Part shown: one piece after another, positions 1 through 7,046 of the stretch
How positions within the stretch are numbered: position 1 is the stretch's first letter
Layout: every line of letters starts with the position of its first letter
IMG/VR virus record: IMGVR_UViG_3300025154_000322
Location: 1-29,441 of that record
Direction: 5' to 3' (one strand)
Source: a virus
DNA length: 29,441 bases
The notes under the pieces: generated by a model
What the model saw: only the letters and a program-made list of their open reading frames with translations
Databases searched by the model: none
Told to the model about the DNA's origin: nothing
Position numbers and translations under genes: made by a program

Positions 1-205
1 GTTTGGTCGAAGTATGCAATATGTCAGACTCTTTTGTATTGCGGTCGGAACTGACACCACATACGTTAAAGATTTTGTTACTGCTGGTGGGGTGTATAGG
101 ACACGGTACGTAAGAGATTTGACAGTCGCAGCTATAGAAATCACTAAGTACTTAAGACTCTTAATTACAGCAGTTTGTACGACCACCACGTAACGGAGTG
201 ACTTA
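1..205 (-). repeat. Coding tandem repeat, 14-residue KSL-x-Y units
   Basis: At least five in-frame units of about 42 bp encode a core of Lys-Ser-Leu-x-Tyr followed by hydrophobic beta-like residues and an Ala/Pro/Thr turn. The spacings are 14, 14, 15 and 14 residues. The array runs off the left edge, so its copy number is unknown. Confidence 0.75.
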
Positions 206-840
206 GTCAAGACGTATGTGTCAGGACCTGCAGCAACTATTCCCTGAATGGCAATCGTCACTGATTTATTTTGAAGCGCTCCTGCAAACGAGCCAGGGTC
301 TTCTGTTGCAGCATTAAGTTCTCTGTCGGCTGTCGATGCGACGTTGTTAGTTGTTAGTGTACTAGGTGAATACTCAACTAAAAAATTACTATAGTCTACT
401 GGTGCTCCTGTAGTAATCACATTTGAGCCACCCACTCTGTTAGCGGCTGCAATCCAAAGAGTATCCGCTGCTCCCCATGACGGGCTAAGAGAAGGCGGGT
501 CGCCACTTACACTTGCCGCGACTTCAGGAAATCCAGTATAGTCTCTGACAACATACTTAATCGTACTTGAGTTACCTGTTGTCCCAAAAGTAAATGGAAT
601 TGTTGCCCCCTCTGTGCCGTCCATCACTCTCGCGATGACAATATTCCAGTTATAAGCTGAGTTTGCAAGAACAGTCCAGCCACTTGGGCTAGAGGTTGTA
701 TCTTGACGTGACGCCATAAACATTATCACCAAATCACCTATCTCGTGAGTTGGAACTGATACGTTGTGGGTTGTCCCTCCGTAAGACGTCCCGTCTCCTA
801 TACGTTGTTTTGTCCTTGATACTACAGTAGGGAATGACAT
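1..840 (-). CDS. Tail-fibre/adhesin-like structural protein, C-terminus cut by window edge
   Basis: The frame is open from ATG at 840 to the left edge, giving 280 residues with no stop, so the gene continues outside the window. Residues 1-200 are Thr/Ser/Gly/Ala-rich and beta-strand-like, with a GWTVLA segment and an ARVMDGTEGAT segment of the kind seen in phage receptor-binding or fibre proteins. From residue 213 it becomes a tandem repeat: KSLRY, KSLKY, KSLTY, KSLTY and KSLTY start at residues 213, 227, 241, 256 and 270, a period of 14-15. It is the last visible gene of the structural operon, 5 bp after the stop of its neighbour. No SD site is visible. Structural role is inferred from position and composition. 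Confidence 0.7.
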   Translation of the reverse strand, partial: MSFPTVVSRTKQRIGDGTSYGGTTHNVSVPTHEIGDLVIMFMASRQDTTSSPSGWTVLANSAYNWNIVIARVMDGTEGATIPFTFGTTGNSSTIKYVVRDYTGFPEVAASVSGDPPSLSPSWGAADTLWIAAANRVGGSNVITTGAPVDYSNFLVEYSPSTLTTNNVASTADRELNAATEDPGSFAGALQNKSVTIAIQGIVAAGPDTYVLTKSLRYVVVVQTAVIKSLKYLVISIAATVKSLTYRVLYTPPAVTKSLTYVVSVPTAIQKSLTYCILRPN

Positions 841-845
841 GGTTG

Positions 846-1304
846 TTAAATAGTTAACTTAAACTTTGTGAGGTCGATATTTTCACAATTAGATTGAACA
901 ATACGGTCATCAGGCAAAATGAAATTGTAGACTACTCGCCCACCTTCTCCCTTGTCTTTCCAACCGTAAGTATAAATGTGACTGAAGTTGTTGAGGCCGT
1001 TATACCAAGCATTAGTATTGGTGTAGTAGTAGAACATCTGCATTTCTGGTTGAACCACTATATCAATACGCTCTGTGTCAGCGCCTTCAGGTTTGAAGAT
1101 GCAGAAGAGTGCCACGTCTTCCCAGGCAATTTCTTTTACTTGGTGAAAGATACCTTGAGCATCGAACTGATGCAGTTCAGAGCCGTTCTTGTAGACCACT
1201 CCCCAGGCCCATCGTTCGAGCTTCACATCTTCTGGTACACCATTCCTAAAGAATGTCCATATCCGCTCTGTCTTGGCCTTTCCAAGTATCTGTTGACTGT
1301 TCAT
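846..1304 (-). CDS. Hypothetical phage protein, 152 aa
   Basis: The protein is rich in aromatic residues (a YYYTNTNAWYNG run near residue 93), acidic and without membrane segments. I do not recognise a named domain, although its style resembles short conserved proteins among phage tail genes. It starts 16 bp after the hairpin terminator at 1320-1351, so it may be transcribed by readthrough. The gene for the KSL-repeat protein starts 5 bp downstream. No SD site precedes the ATG. The function is unknown; tail or fibre association is inferred from position only. Confidence 0.6.
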   Translation of the reverse strand: MNSQQILGKAKTERIWTFFRNGVPEDVKLERWAWGVVYKNGSELHQFDAQGIFHQVKEIAWEDVALFCIFKPEGADTERIDIVVQPEMQMFYYYTNTNAWYNGLNNFSHIYTYGWKDKGEGGRVVYNFILPDDRIVQSNCENIDLTKFKLTI

Positions 1305-1319
1305 GTTAGTTGGTTATGC

Positions 1320-1351
1320 AAAAGCCCCCTGTGGCAATACAGAGGGCTTTT
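1320..1351. terminator. Intrinsic terminator hairpin, probably bidirectional
   Basis: AAAAGCCCCCTGT pairs with ACAGAGGGCTTTT across a GGCAAT loop, with one mismatch. Both strands end in a short T run. It lies between the capsid-side genes and the last two tail genes, so it could reduce rather than abolish their expression. Confidence 0.65.
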
Positions 1352-1357
1352 GAGCGA

Positions 1358-1394
1358 CATTGTATTGCCTGGGAGCTATGCAGCATTGTATTGC
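1358..1394. repeat. Direct repeat CATTGTATTGC, two copies
   Basis: The 11-mer occurs at 1358-1368 and 1384-1394. A partial inverted copy (GCAATAC) lies in the terminator loop at 1334-1340. The repeat sits in the gap between two minus-strand genes. It could be a protein-binding site or chance. Confidence 0.4.
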
Positions 1395-1414
1395 TGATTT
1401 GTAATGCGTCTGGA

Positions 1415-1768
1415 CTATTTAGCGATACCGCTGACGGTGGCCTCTGCTGGTGTATCAGCTACGGTACTTTTTACTTGCACCTTGTAGTAACGATACGCAG
1501 CTTGGGTGACAGCGTAGCTATCAACTGCCGCTTCTTGCACAGTCGATTCAGCATCAACGACCACAAAACTATCGTTGTCATTTGAAGCAACTACCTGCCA
1601 ATCGAGGTCATTTGCTACATCAGAGTTTAGAATCGTATAGGCAATGCTCTTTTGGAATAGAGTGTCAATGAGAGACCCATCAACGTCTGCGTAGGAGTTA
1701 GTGGTGGCCTGGGCTGTAGGGTTCACCACTTCAACTACGATTGAATCATTTTTTCGAGTTTCAATCAT
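1415..1768 (-). CDS. Small structural protein, 117 aa (hypothetical)
   Basis: An acidic Val/Ala/Thr-rich protein with alternating hydrophobic residues, for example the YYKVQVKSTV segment near residue 94, as in an all-beta domain. It contains no cysteine and no membrane segment. It is 1 bp from the stop of the upstream gene and is the last gene before the terminator at 1320-1351. Its place after the major capsid gene suggests a decoration, head-completion or tail component, but no family was recognised. Confidence 0.6.
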   Translation of the reverse strand: MIETRKNDSIVVEVVNPTAQATTNSYADVDGSLIDTLFQKSIAYTILNSDVANDLDWQVVASNDNDSFVVVDAESTVQEAAVDSYAVTQAAYRYYKVQVKSTVADTPAEATVSGIAK

Positions 1769-1769
1769 G

Positions 1770-2321
1770 TTAGGCAGTTTCGTTATACTGATAATTCATG
1801 TTACTAGTTGAGCCAACAGTGTCGGCCGCATCGGTCTGAATCTGGTGTACTAGGTAGTCAGAGTAGCCGACATCTATGAGCTGACCAGCGAGACTACCCG
1901 CAATACCTAGGTTTGCGCCCGTAGGCTCTTCTTCAGGCATTGCTTGAGTCGCTACAGTTGAGTTTGTGACGATAGGTGTCGCATATGTTGCTGCACCAGC
2001 GTATGAAGTCTCACGTGCGTTTGTAACGTGCGTAGCGGCTCCACCTAGTGCACCGTCGCGCCACACCTTCAGAACATCAATGACTGATGCACCCCCCATA
2101 TCAGTCAAATGAAAGCGTTGCCACTTTTCAACTGTGTTCTCTCCAGCAACAACTGGGTTGGCTGCAGGGTCAAGGTTTGCAGCATCAGTGCTACCCATAT
2201 CAGAATCAGTGATGTTGTGGGTGATTGTTTCACCAGCACCATTTGACTCACATATTTCAACAACGGCCACTCTTCCGTCAACGCCGTGGATGATGGTGTT
2301 GGTAGTGATGACTTGAGTCAT
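1770..2321 (-). CDS. Structural-type hypothetical protein, 183 aa
   Basis: The start MTQVITTNTIIHG is followed by a low-lysine sequence rich in Ala, Gly, Thr and Asn, typical of virion beta proteins. A KWQRFHLTD segment near residue 65 precedes an Ala-rich stretch. It lies between the 273-residue repeat-type protein and the 117-residue protein, with gaps of 11 bp and 1 bp. No SD site is visible. A virion component is the most likely role by context; no domain was identified. Confidence 0.6.
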   Translation of the reverse strand: MTQVITTNTIIHGVDGRVAVVEICESNGAGETITHNITDSDMGSTDAANLDPAANPVVAGENTVEKWQRFHLTDMGGASVIDVLKVWRDGALGGAATHVTNARETSYAGAATYATPIVTNSTVATQAMPEEEPTGANLGIAGSLAGQLIDVGYSDYLVHQIQTDAADTVGSTSNMNYQYNETA

Positions 2322-2332
2322 AGGTGTGTAAG

Positions 2333-3154
2333 TTAAGCTGCTGCTTCTACCTTTACAACGTCACCATCTGCATCCATGTAGTAGCCCTTCCAAGCAGTAG
2401 CTGAAACACAAGTCATGAATAGAGTTGAGTTTGCAGGGATAGCAGATTCAACCGCAGCTCCACCAGCTCCACCGTTAATGAGGACTGTCTCTGGTGCACT
2501 TGAACGAAGCTCGAAGCCTGTCGCTCCTACATCAATGCATAGTGTCTGACCAACTACAGGGGCAGGGAGTACAACAATATGGTTCGCATCTGCTGAAGTC
2601 ACAGTGACGTGAGTCTTGTCTGCAGGGATGATACCAGTAGTAAGACCGTCGGCAGTCGCGGTGACCGCTGCAACGTTGATTGTCTTAGCTGGGGTAACTG
2701 CACCATCAGTAATCTTTGCAGTTGTAACTGCATCGGCAGCAAGTTGAGTTGTGTCGATACCGCCGTCTTTCACGTGTATCTCATCAGCAGTCACTTCAAT
2801 AGTAACTTCGTCGGCAACCACGTCAAGAGTCGCTGCACCAGAAGTTGCGCCACCCGTAAGACCAGCACCTGCAACAACTGAAGAAATATCACCTGAAACA
2901 AGTGAGGTGTTGAAGTCTGCACTAGTTTCGTCCCCTTCGTTGGCAAGCATCACTGCGCCAGCATCAGCATTGGTGTCGATAAAGATACATCCTTTAGAGT
3001 AACCAATTTCAGCATCGGCTGGAACTGTTGCGCCGTAGGCAAGTAAGATACCTCGTGTGTCTCGTAGAACTACAGTTACTTCAGCTGTGTCTGGGGTCTC
3101 TACTCGTCCGTCTAGTTGAAGACTATTGCGTAGTCTTGATGATTGTCTGTCCAT
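2333..3154 (-). CDS. Fibre- or decoration-like structural protein, 273 aa
   Basis: The N-terminus (VVLRDTRGI, then TNADAGAVM) is followed by a region around residues 90-170 in the style of phage fibre shafts: AGAGLTGG, then IHVKDGGIDTTQLAADAVT and ITDGAVTPAK. Such segments are common in trimeric tail-fibre and head-fibre proteins. The C-terminal 100 residues are Ala/Val/Gly-rich with a WKGYYMDADGD ending. It lies two genes downstream of the major capsid gene, so a head fibre is as plausible as a tail fibre. The start at 3154 leaves a 37 bp A/T-rich gap without an SD site. Confidence 0.65.
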   Translation of the reverse strand: MDRQSSRLRNSLQLDGRVETPDTAEVTVVLRDTRGILLAYGATVPADAEIGYSKGCIFIDTNADAGAVMLANEGDETSADFNTSLVSGDISSVVAGAGLTGGATSGAATLDVVADEVTIEVTADEIHVKDGGIDTTQLAADAVTTAKITDGAVTPAKTINVAAVTATADGLTTGIIPADKTHVTVTSADANHIVVLPAPVVGQTLCIDVGATGFELRSSAPETVLINGGAGGAAVESAIPANSTLFMTCVSATAWKGYYMDADGDVVKVEAAA

Positions 3155-3191
3155 GGTAATGGTTGAAAATTAAATTTTGTGTAAGACAGAT

Positions 3192-3701
3192 TTAGTACAG
3201 CGTAGGGGTGGTCAAAAGCACACTGAGTAGCTCTTCGTCATTCTTGTGCTTTTCTGGATTCACACCGAACCATTCAGCAATCTTGGTGAGGTCTCGTGTC
3301 GGCACTTCTTCACCGTACACAATACATTCGTTCTTAGATACTTGTCGCAAGCGTGGGTACTCATTGAGGTCAATGTGGTAAAAACCGCCACCAACTCGCT
3401 TCTCTCCTGCCGCGTCAACATATGCAGCCGACTTCAGGAATACGTATACCTTAGCTGCTGTGGTTGCTACAGCACTACCGCCGCCAATAGTCTCCCCGCT
3501 TGCTGCAGCGGCTTTGGCCGCAATCTTCTCGTCAATCTTGGTCTGAGCTTCACCTACTAGCTTCTGAAGCGCCTGGTAGCCTTCTGTGCCGTTAAGAGGT
3601 GCGAGGCCAAGCTCGTACTTCTTATTGATTTTATCGTAGTGACTAGAGAGGTCTTTTGCGCTCTTACCGATTACAGTAATTTTGTCATTTGTAGTGCTCA
3701 T
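3192..3701 (-). CDS. Hypothetical protein after the capsid gene, 169 aa
   Basis: A lysine-rich N-terminal half with a helical KIDEKIAAKAAAASGE segment is followed by a beta-rich C-terminal half (KVYVFLKSAAYVDA, then GFYHIDLNEYPRL) ending in an acidic helical tail. This position in tailed phages often holds a head-completion or DNA-end-binding protein. I see no motif that proves this. The gap to the major capsid gene is 81 bp and no SD site is present. Confidence 0.55.
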   Translation of the reverse strand: MSTTNDKITVIGKSAKDLSSHYDKINKKYELGLAPLNGTEGYQALQKLVGEAQTKIDEKIAAKAAAASGETIGGGSAVATTAAKVYVFLKSAAYVDAAGEKRVGGGFYHIDLNEYPRLRQVSKNECIVYGEEVPTRDLTKIAEWFGVNPEKHKNDEELLSVLLTTPTLY

Positions 3702-3782
3702 TTTGAATTGAAATTATTGATTGATAGATTCTTTGATAGAGCAAGAGGCTGGGGGTTACCCAGCCTTTGCTCTACTTACCGA

Positions 3783-4979
3783 TTAAGTGAGGCCTGTGAG
3801 CAAACTGTGAGTGCGTCCGATTCCCTCTACAGAAAGTCCAGCCTTACCTGCAAGCAGGTCCTTCTTCTCACGTGGGTTCGTGTTAGTGAACGGCACGAAT
3901 GAGAGTTGGTCGTCTACCTTCCATCCCTTCTCCATGAAGTTTGAGTTCACGAGAGCCACCTTGTCAGTTGGGAAGTCAATGTCAACAACGAAAGGAATTT
4001 GTCCATGTCCATCAGCTTCGTAGAAGTCAAGAATTTGTCCGCCGACCTTGTCTTGACGTGTAGTCACTACAGAGTCAGAACCAGTGAAGCCGTTAGCAAC
4101 TCGCTTCTGTGATACAGAGAGCACGATTGCGTTTACAGTACCACCAGCAGCACGGATTGTGTCTAGTTCATTCTTCAATACGGTTTCTGTGAAAGCTCCA
4201 CTTACTGCAGTCTTTAGTCCACCAGAAACGTCATTGAGGTAACTGATGAGACCACGAGTCATCGCTGGGATGCTTGCAGTTGCAGCACGGGCAGTTCCGT
4301 AGATGGCTGTTCGAGCAAGGTCTTGGAAGACACGTTGCATCGCTTCAGTCTTCAGTGCGGTCTCTGTTCGTCCAGTCTTACGAGCTTGGTCACTGTCTGC
4401 CTTTGAAAGGTCAATTGTTTCTTCAAAGAGTTGGCAGTAGTTGGTGACCTTACCAGTAGTTTCTGCCATTGCTTCTGCGTTGGCAGTTCCTTCAACGTGA
4501 GCAGAACCAATGATTTTCGCAACAGTCGCTGAAGTGTGGGTAGCACCTGAAGTGTCACCAGCACCACGTTCGTACACGTCGATGGTATTACCAGAACGGT
4601 CTACTGCAGATACTACGACAATTTCGTCATCTACGAGCAGAATGTCTCCGACTGTAATACGGTCGATTGTGCCTGAAGTGATTGGAAGGGCACTAGCATC
4701 TGAAGTTGAGTTCCAATCAGTACCTGAACCTACAGTACCAAGTGTTACAGATGGTGCAGTGTAGTTTCGAGTGAGCACATCATACACTTCAGTTGTGAAT
4801 GGTGTCTCACGAGTTGTGAAGAGGTCCCAAACCTTTCCGAACTCTTTTGCTTGAGCTGGGGTGATGCGTTCTGCAACAGCAATCACTTCAGGGTCAAGGA
4901 TAGAGTTTGTGTCGTCGAGGGTGGTGTGAAGTCCTAAGTCCATAATAAATTTAGAGGTTAAAGTCTTTGCTAAAACCAT
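3783..4979 (-). CDS. Major capsid protein (SU10/DUF5309-like, HK97 fold)
   Basis: The 398 residues fit a major capsid protein. The segment around 178-250 (NYCQLFEETIDLSK, then a long helix, then AIYGTARAA and MTRGLISYL) matches the layout of the DUF5309/SU10 capsid family, where a capture-related helix precedes an aromatic hairpin. A Gly/Thr/Ser-rich insertion at about 80-155 contains a VGDILLVDDEIVVVSAV strand pair. It directly follows the scaffold-like gene with a 13 bp gap, the usual order. It is expected to form the procapsid shell with that scaffold, perhaps helped by the phage GroES-like protein. Family assignment is by eye. Confidence 0.8.
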   Translation of the reverse strand: MVLAKTLTSKFIMDLGLHTTLDDTNSILDPEVIAVAERITPAQAKEFGKVWDLFTTRETPFTTEVYDVLTRNYTAPSVTLGTVGSGTDWNSTSDASALPITSGTIDRITVGDILLVDDEIVVVSAVDRSGNTIDVYERGAGDTSGATHTSATVAKIIGSAHVEGTANAEAMAETTGKVTNYCQLFEETIDLSKADSDQARKTGRTETALKTEAMQRVFQDLARTAIYGTARAATASIPAMTRGLISYLNDVSGGLKTAVSGAFTETVLKNELDTIRAAGGTVNAIVLSVSQKRVANGFTGSDSVVTTRQDKVGGQILDFYEADGHGQIPFVVDIDFPTDKVALVNSNFMEKGWKVDDQLSFVPFTNTNPREKKDLLAGKAGLSVEGIGRTHSLLTGLT

Positions 4980-4992
4980 CTAGGTAGTCAGT

Positions 4993-5721
4993 CTATGATT
5001 TCTTTGTTCGCTCTGTTTTGATGAGCTTACCGAGTTCAGCCATGCGGGTGAAGTCAGATGCTTTCTTCCCTTCCTTCTTCTGCAGTGTTTCAAACTCTGC
5101 CTGATACTTCTGCAAGTCAGTAGTATTCGGGTCATCTTCGTTAGGTGGAACGCCACCGCCTTTACCAGTGCCAACTTTGACACCTAGCAGCTTCGCGTTC
5201 TTGGTGATGTACTCAAGTTTCTCACGTGGTGAAAAGCTTTCAGGGATAAGTCCGATATTGTCCTTCGGAATATCCTTTAGCACTTGCTCAAGTACCTGCT
5301 TAACGCTACCGACATACTTTTCAAGTATCTCCCCCTTAGTACCTAGCTCTTTTTTCAACTTATCAATCTCAGCGTCTTTCGACTTGATGACTTCTTCGTG
5401 CTTACCAGCAGCTAGGTCGGCGTCTTGTTTTGCTTTCGCATCAGCCGCTTCTCTGTCTGCCTTTTCCTGCAGCAATTTCTTGACTTCAGGATTTAGGTTG
5501 GCAATCTCTTCAGTTGTCATCTTCGATAGGTCTGGCGCATCGTCCTTCTTCGGTGGTACTGGTGCTACGTACTCAACCTTCTTGCCGTCTACTTCTTTGG
5601 CCTTGGTCTTGTCAGTATCATCAGGGATATACTTCTTGCCATCAATTTCGACAAACTGTACATCGTCCTCTTTACCGTTGAACTTGTGAACTACTACTTT
5701 CGTTTCAATTTTGTGAAGCAT
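4993..5721 (-). CDS. Scaffolding-like protein, 242 aa
   Basis: A highly charged Lys/Glu/Asp/Ala-rich protein. Residues about 70-150 form a predicted long coiled coil (ADREAADAKAKQDADLAAG, then KSKDAEIDKLKKELG), and a KLIKTERTKKS basic tail closes it. A basic tail after a helical region is typical of phage scaffolds that bind the capsid protein through the C-terminus. It lies immediately upstream of the major capsid gene. No SD site precedes the ATG, and a leader of about 95 nt with a hairpin (5750-5780) lies in front of it. Confidence 0.7.
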   Translation of the reverse strand: MLHKIETKVVVHKFNGKEDDVQFVEIDGKKYIPDDTDKTKAKEVDGKKVEYVAPVPPKKDDAPDLSKMTTEEIANLNPEVKKLLQEKADREAADAKAKQDADLAAGKHEEVIKSKDAEIDKLKKELGTKGEILEKYVGSVKQVLEQVLKDIPKDNIGLIPESFSPREKLEYITKNAKLLGVKVGTGKGGGVPPNEDDPNTTDLQKYQAEFETLQKKEGKKASDFTRMAELGKLIKTERTKKS

Positions 5722-5749
5722 ATATTTTTTGGTGCGATGACCGTTATTA

Positions 5750-5780
5750 CCGACTTGCTGTGCAGGGCACTAGGTGTCGG
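5750..5780 (-). other. Symmetric hairpin in leader of the capsid operon
   Basis: CCGAC/GTCGG and GTGC/GCAC form two stacked stems separated by a symmetric 5x5 internal loop and closed by a 3-nt loop. It lies in the leader between the -10-like box at 5823-5828 and the scaffold start at 5721. A translational or RNA-stability role is possible but unproven. Confidence 0.4.
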
Positions 5781-5822
5781 CTGACCTGTTTATCAAACAA
5801 AGCACATCACGCTTGTATTGAC

Positions 5823-5828
5823 ATTATA
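5823..5828 (-). promoter_or_regulatory. Putative -10 box (TATAAT) for the scaffold/capsid operon
   Basis: A perfect TATAAT on the minus strand lies about 100 bp upstream of the scaffold start and just after the tmRNA 3' end. No good TTGACA lies 16-18 bp upstream; the best is TGCCAA. A promoter here would uncouple capsid expression from the tmRNA. Confidence 0.4.
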
Positions 5829-5872
5829 CACAATGTTTGCCTTCTTTGGCAGTCCCTGTGCACAACTTGAGT

Positions 5873-6241
5873 TAGTGGAAGTGAGCGGAATTGAACCGCC
5901 GTACCACACTTGGATTGAAAAACGTCTACGAGACCTATCTGCTTGTGAAGCAGCAACTTTGATATGACTATCGCATCCCCGCCCCACTTTTTTTGACAGT
6001 GAGAGCAGTGGGCATCTCCACCAACACCTGTGTATGACAACACTGCAGATACTAGGTGTATCTTTCCGCGTGTTGGACGTTAGGCTGGTACTAGACCTGC
6101 GTGAACGTCTTGCGCTGTAGCAAAGTACGGCGACTTCATTGATGCGCGTGCACGTATCGGGTGTACCACTTTTAAGAATGTAGTACGGTTTCTGTCTCGC
6201 AGTTTTTCAATGAACAAATGTGGGCGAAGCCTGGCACTCCC
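5873..6241 (-). ncRNA. ssrA: Transfer-messenger RNA (tmRNA), phage-encoded
   Basis: The 5' end GGGAGTG (6241-6235) pairs with CACTTCC (5883-5877) in a 7-bp acceptor stem whose third pair is G-U, the alanyl-tRNA synthetase identity element, with discriminator A at 5876. The T-arm GGCGG-TTCAATT-CCGCT is at 5900-5884. The 5' segment AGGCTTCGCC matches the tmRNA D-loop pattern GGxTTCGAC. Helix P2 is long: 6223-6215 pairs with 5912-5904, 6211-6202 with 5923-5914 (10 perfect pairs) and 6199-6194 with 5934-5929. A 7-bp stem (6186-6180 with 6169-6163) fits PK1. The tag frame runs from GCA at 6151 to TAA at 6080-6082, in a hairpin closed by GACGTT/AACGTC. The 3' end reads ACTA, so CCA is not encoded. 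In cells tmRNA with SmpB releases stalled ribosomes and tags the nascent chain. Confidence 0.92.
6080..6151 (-). CDS. tmRNA tag-peptide reading frame, 23 codons
   Basis: Resume codon GCA at 6151-6149 follows TACGT, which keeps the T(-5) and A(-4) seen before known resume codons. The frame encodes 23 residues starting ARASMK and ending HAGLVPA, then TAA. The next frame hits a stop after four codons and the third stays open far past the hairpin, so this is the only sensible frame. The end differs from the usual hydrophobic-Ala-Ala. Confidence 0.65.
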   Translation of the reverse strand, partial: ARASMKSPYFATAQDVHAGLVPA

Positions 6242-6315
6242 AGGTGGTCTGTGTATGACGGTCTAAAATTTGGTGAAAGCTATCCTAGTGTGTACCGCTA
6301 CAACTGACCTCTTTT

Positions 6316-6321
6316 ATTATA
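6316..6321 (-). promoter_or_regulatory. Putative -10 box (TATAAT) for the tmRNA
   Basis: A perfect TATAAT lies between the terminator hairpin (6330-6361) and the tmRNA 5' end (6241). The only -35-like hexamer is TTGTGC with a 15-bp spacer, inside the terminator stem. It would give a 5' leader of about 65 nt, to be removed by processing. Confidence 0.45.
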
Positions 6322-6329
6322 TCAAATAA

Positions 6330-6361
6330 AAAAGCTGCACAATAGTAGTTGTGCAGCTTTT
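6330..6361. terminator. Intrinsic terminator, 13-bp perfect stem
   Basis: AAAAGCTGCACAA and TTGTGCAGCTTTT form a perfect 13-bp stem with a 6-nt loop, and the T run continues on the minus strand. It ends 10 bp downstream of the secreted-protein gene and closes the three-gene cassette. It also insulates the tmRNA. Confidence 0.85.
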
Positions 6362-6371
6362 GCCTGGATAT

Positions 6372-6683
6372 TCAAATGGTGAGTTCAGGGTGCGTCCAGC
6401 GAACACGATGTGCCCCTTCTTTCATCTCGACAACCTGGTACAGCACGCCTTCGTTATCGAAGAGCAGCATCCAGTAGGTGTTGGCCGCTTCGTCATAGCC
6501 GACCATGCAGAGCACTTGACCTTTTGGTGTAGGACAAATGCCTTGGTGGATGGTCACGGCGTTGATGGCTTCTTGAGCCAGGGAGTCAGGTGTCGGAGTT
6601 GGTGTGAGCGCCCAGGCTTTGGCAATCCAGCCAATGAGGGCCAGCACCAGAGCAAACTTGATGTAGAACATGAGGTTTTTCAT
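6372..6683 (-). CDS. Putative secreted or periplasmic protein, 103 aa
   Basis: The N-terminus MKNLMFYIKFALVLALIGW is a clear signal peptide with probable cleavage after AKAWA (about residue 25), followed by a Thr-Pro stretch and a roughly 75-residue domain with two cysteines (CPTPKGQVLC) that could form a disulfide. The start is supported by a strong SD, GGGAG 7 nt before the ATG. It overlaps the stop of the preceding gene by ATGA and is followed by the terminator at 6330-6361. It looks more GC-rich than its neighbours. Such exported proteins on phages can act in exclusion or envelope change, but no family was recognised. Confidence 0.65.
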   Translation of the reverse strand: MKNLMFYIKFALVLALIGWIAKAWALTPTPTPDSLAQEAINAVTIHQGICPTPKGQVLCMVGYDEAANTYWMLLFDNEGVLYQVVEMKEGAHRVRWTHPELTI

Positions 6684-6877
6684 GACGTACTCCCAGAAGA
6701 AGTTTCCCTGACGTACCGAAGCACGAAAGGTGGAACGATAGCGTGCAGCTTGAACTGCGCGACATCGGTAGAGACATTGGCATCGCTGCCAAAACAGTAG
6801 ATATGGGCCAGGCGGAAGAATGTTTGCTCGTCCACCTTCGACCGTGTCATGGCCTCAACCACTTCTTGCGTTTGCAT
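6680..6877 (-). CDS. Hypothetical protein, 65 aa, SD-led cassette
   Basis: The start at 6877 was chosen because GAGGAG lies 7 nt upstream; the open frame continues further upstream, but without a comparable signal. The protein starts MQTQEVVEAMTRSKVDEQ and is a small mixed helix/strand protein without clear motifs. The start lies inside the end of the upstream zinc-finger gene (23 bp overlap) and its TGA overlaps the next ATG. The three genes therefore form one translationally coupled unit. The function is unknown. Confidence 0.6.
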   Translation of the reverse strand: MQTQEVVEAMTRSKVDEQTFFRLAHIYCFGSDANVSTDVAQFKLHAIVPPFVLRYVRETSSGSTS

Positions 6878-7046
6878 CGTAGCTCTCCTCACATTTTTTG
6901 CTACATGAGCCTGAGTCACCATGACGGCCATAGTAACCCTCGCAGTTCCGCTGACAAACGCAGCAGGTAGGTTGCTTAATCCAAGCAGCCAAGTCGTCCT
7001 CTCTTTTCTTTTGCTGAGCCTCATGAAGCTTAAAGCTTTGTTTCAT
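6855..7046 (-). CDS. Cys-rich zinc-finger-like protein, 63 aa
   Basis: The start at 7046 is preceded by GGAGG about 7 nt upstream, one of the strongest SD sites in the window. The N-terminal half is helical and charged (EAQQKKREDDLAAWIKQ). The C-terminal half has CCVCxxxC, a His, and CSKKC, which could bind one or two zinc ions. It is the first gene of the three-gene cassette that ends at the terminator at 6330-6361. No family was recognised; small zinc proteins of this type are often regulators or inhibitors. Confidence 0.6.
   Translation of the reverse strand: MKQSFKLHEAQQKKREDDLAAWIKQPTCCVCQRNCEGYYGRHGDSGSCSKKCEESYDANARSG

Noticed and set aside
894-1397. Plus-strand ORF of 167 codons
   Set aside because: It is antisense to the 152-residue gene and crosses the hairpin terminator; the composition is not protein-like.
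5873-5990. A class II tRNA on the minus strand, suggested by a clear T-arm and a CAC anticodon-like loop
   Set aside because: No matching acceptor or D-arm was found locally, and the acceptor pairs perfectly with 6235-6241, about 240 nt upstream, which makes it a tmRNA instead.
5873-6241. Host ssrA used as a prophage attachment site
   Set aside because: The tmRNA lies in the middle of head genes with phage genes on both sides, and no integrase or duplicated 3' end is visible in the window.
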